Notes under the pieces: generated by a model | Seen by the model: the letters and a program-made list of their open reading frames with translations, nothing else | What the model was told of the DNA's origin: nothing | Database searches by the model: none | Assembly (NCBI GenBank): GCA_000431975.1 | Contig: HF988421.1 | Coordinates: forward strand, 1-14,754 | Origin: Prevotella sp. CAG:924 | Lineage (GTDB): Bacteria; Bacteroidota; Bacteroidia; Bacteroidales; Bacteroidaceae | Length of the DNA stretch: 14,754 nucleotides | Direction: 5' to 3' | Shown: positions 13,839 through 14,754 of the stretch, piece after piece | Position numbering within the stretch: position 1 is the stretch's first letter | Layout: each line of letters starts with the position of its first letter | Made by a program: the position numbers and the translations under genes

Positions 13839-14754
13839 ATGATTTCATTGACGTTAGCCTTATTGGCTTTGATAGTCGGTTACCTGCTCTATGGCAAGGT
13901 TGTCGAGCGCGTGTTCGGTCCCGACGACCGTCCCACACCTGCTGTATCCATGGCCGATGGTGTAGATTATATCCAGCTTCCGAGCTGGAAAGTGTTCATG
14001 ATCCAGTTTCTCAATATTGCTGGAACAGGCCCGATCTTTGGTGCCATCATGGGTGCGTGGTATGGACCGGTGGCTTACCTGTGGATCGTCCTCGGGTGTA
14101 TCTTTGCCGGTGCCGTGCACGATTATCTGTGTGGCATGCTCTCGGTGCGTCATGGAGGAGCTAACATGCCCCAGCTTGTCGGCGACTATCTTGGCGCGAC
14201 GGCCAGACGTGTGATGCTCGTCTTTTCGGTCTTCCTCCTGCTGATGGTGGGTGTTGTGTTTGTCTACAGTCCTGCCCTTCTGTTGAAAGATTTCGGTTGG
14301 ACGACGATGGGCTGGGTGGTTGTGATCCTGATCTATTACATTCTGGCCACGATGCTGCCCATTGACAAGATCATTGGCCGGTTCTATCCCATCTTTGCCT
14401 TTGCCCTGCTCTTCATGGCTTTCGCGCTGCTGGTCTATCTCTATGTGACGATGCCCGATCTGCCGGAGCTGTGGACAGGTCTTGATAATGCCAACAGCAA
14501 TGTGCCGGCTGCCATGTTGGGCACCTCCCCGTATATGGCTGCCAATCCTCTCTTCCCTTGTCTGTTCCTGACGATCGCCTGCGGAGCCATCAGTGGCTTC
14601 CATGCCACACAGAGCCCGTTGATGGCCCGTTGCCTGAAGAATGAGAAAGCGGGACGCCCCATTTTCTACGGTGCGATGATCTGTGAGGGTATTGTGGCGC
14701 TGATCTGGGCCACGGTGTCTATCTATTTCTTCTATTATGGAGGATGGAAAGAGT
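13839..14754 (+). CDS. cstA: CstA-family carbon starvation transporter (5' part)
   Basis: The frame is open from ATG at 13839 to the window end, 305 complete codons, so the C-terminal part is missing. CstA proteins are large inner-membrane transporters; E. coli members take up pyruvate and have been linked to peptide uptake during carbon starvation. The visible part has a first helix at about 2-18, then the family motifs DGVDYIQLPSWKVF (40-53), FLNIAGTGPIFGAIMGAWYGP (57-77), AGAVHDYLCGMLSVRHGG (90-107) and SGFHATQSPLMARC near 270. Several further long hydrophobic helices are visible. The protein begins directly with the first helix and lacks the longer N-terminus of E. coli CstA. The start is supported by the promoter at 13776-13805 and by AAGGA upstream. 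Confidence 0.94.
   Translation, partial: MISLTLALLALIVGYLLYGKVVERVFGPDDRPTPAVSMADGVDYIQLPSWKVFMIQFLNIAGTGPIFGAIMGAWYGPVAYLWIVLGCIFAGAVHDYLCGMLSVRHGGANMPQLVGDYLGATARRVMLVFSVFLLLMVGVVFVYSPALLLKDFGWTTMGWVVVILIYYILATMLPIDKIIGRFYPIFAFALLFMAFALLVYLYVTMPDLPELWTGLDNANSNVPAAMLGTSPYMAANPLFPCLFLTIACGAISGFHATQSPLMARCLKNEKAGRPIFYGAMICEGIVALIWATVSIYFFYYGGWKE

Noticed and set aside
13860..14603. Open frame of 247 codons on the - strand at the right end
   Set aside because: It is antisense to the CstA frame, which has clear family motifs, a promoter and a start. The antisense translation is charged low-complexity sequence rich in H, Q, D and R.

Overview
The window reads as an ordinary chromosomal segment of a Bacteroidota (Bacteroidetes) bacterium, most likely a GC-rich member of the Prevotellaceae. 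The evidence is promoters of the Bacteroidota type (TTTG near -33 and TAnnTTTG near -7) upstream of dapA, of the glycosidase gene and of cstA, starts mostly without strong Shine-Dalgarno sites, a probable type IX secretion (T9SS) sorting domain, and characteristic family variants of DapA and Fmt. The genus is an inference. I see no tRNA, rRNA, insertion sequence, integrase or CRISPR array.

Left part (1-4631, + strand): the 3' part of rfbA (dTDP-glucose synthesis), then fmt (formylation of initiator tRNA), truA (tRNA pseudouridine synthase) and a ten-helix EamA/DMT transporter, followed by dapA (lysine/diaminopimelate synthesis) with its own clear promoter. A strong hairpin terminator at 4668-4699 separates dapA from the convergent block.

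Middle part (4729-9709, - strand): a tripartite efflux system. In transcription order it encodes a TolC-type outer-membrane channel, a MacA/HlyD-type periplasmic adaptor, an ABC ATPase and a MacB-type permease. The last three genes are tightly packed; the channel gene is separated from the adaptor gene by a 327-bp non-coding, hairpin-rich stretch.

Next (9918-11664, - strand): a possible redox group of a Bcp-type peroxiredoxin, an exported nitroreductase-superfamily (SagB/ThcOx-like) protein, and two small paralogous proteins of 73 and 67 residues. The two small proteins share four aligned cysteines and a Y-x-D-Y-I-D/E-G motif, and their genes overlap by ATGA. I do not recognise this family. 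It is the best candidate here for something undescribed.

Right end: an exported GHL10-type (DigH/YngK-like) glycosidase with a probable T9SS C-terminal signal (11912-13708, -), divergent from a cstA-type transporter that runs off the window (13839-14754, +). The 130 bp between them hold two interlocked divergent promoters, a contiguous 29-bp tandem duplication that copies the start-codon region of the glycosidase gene, and a 13-bp palindrome near the predicted cstA transcription start.
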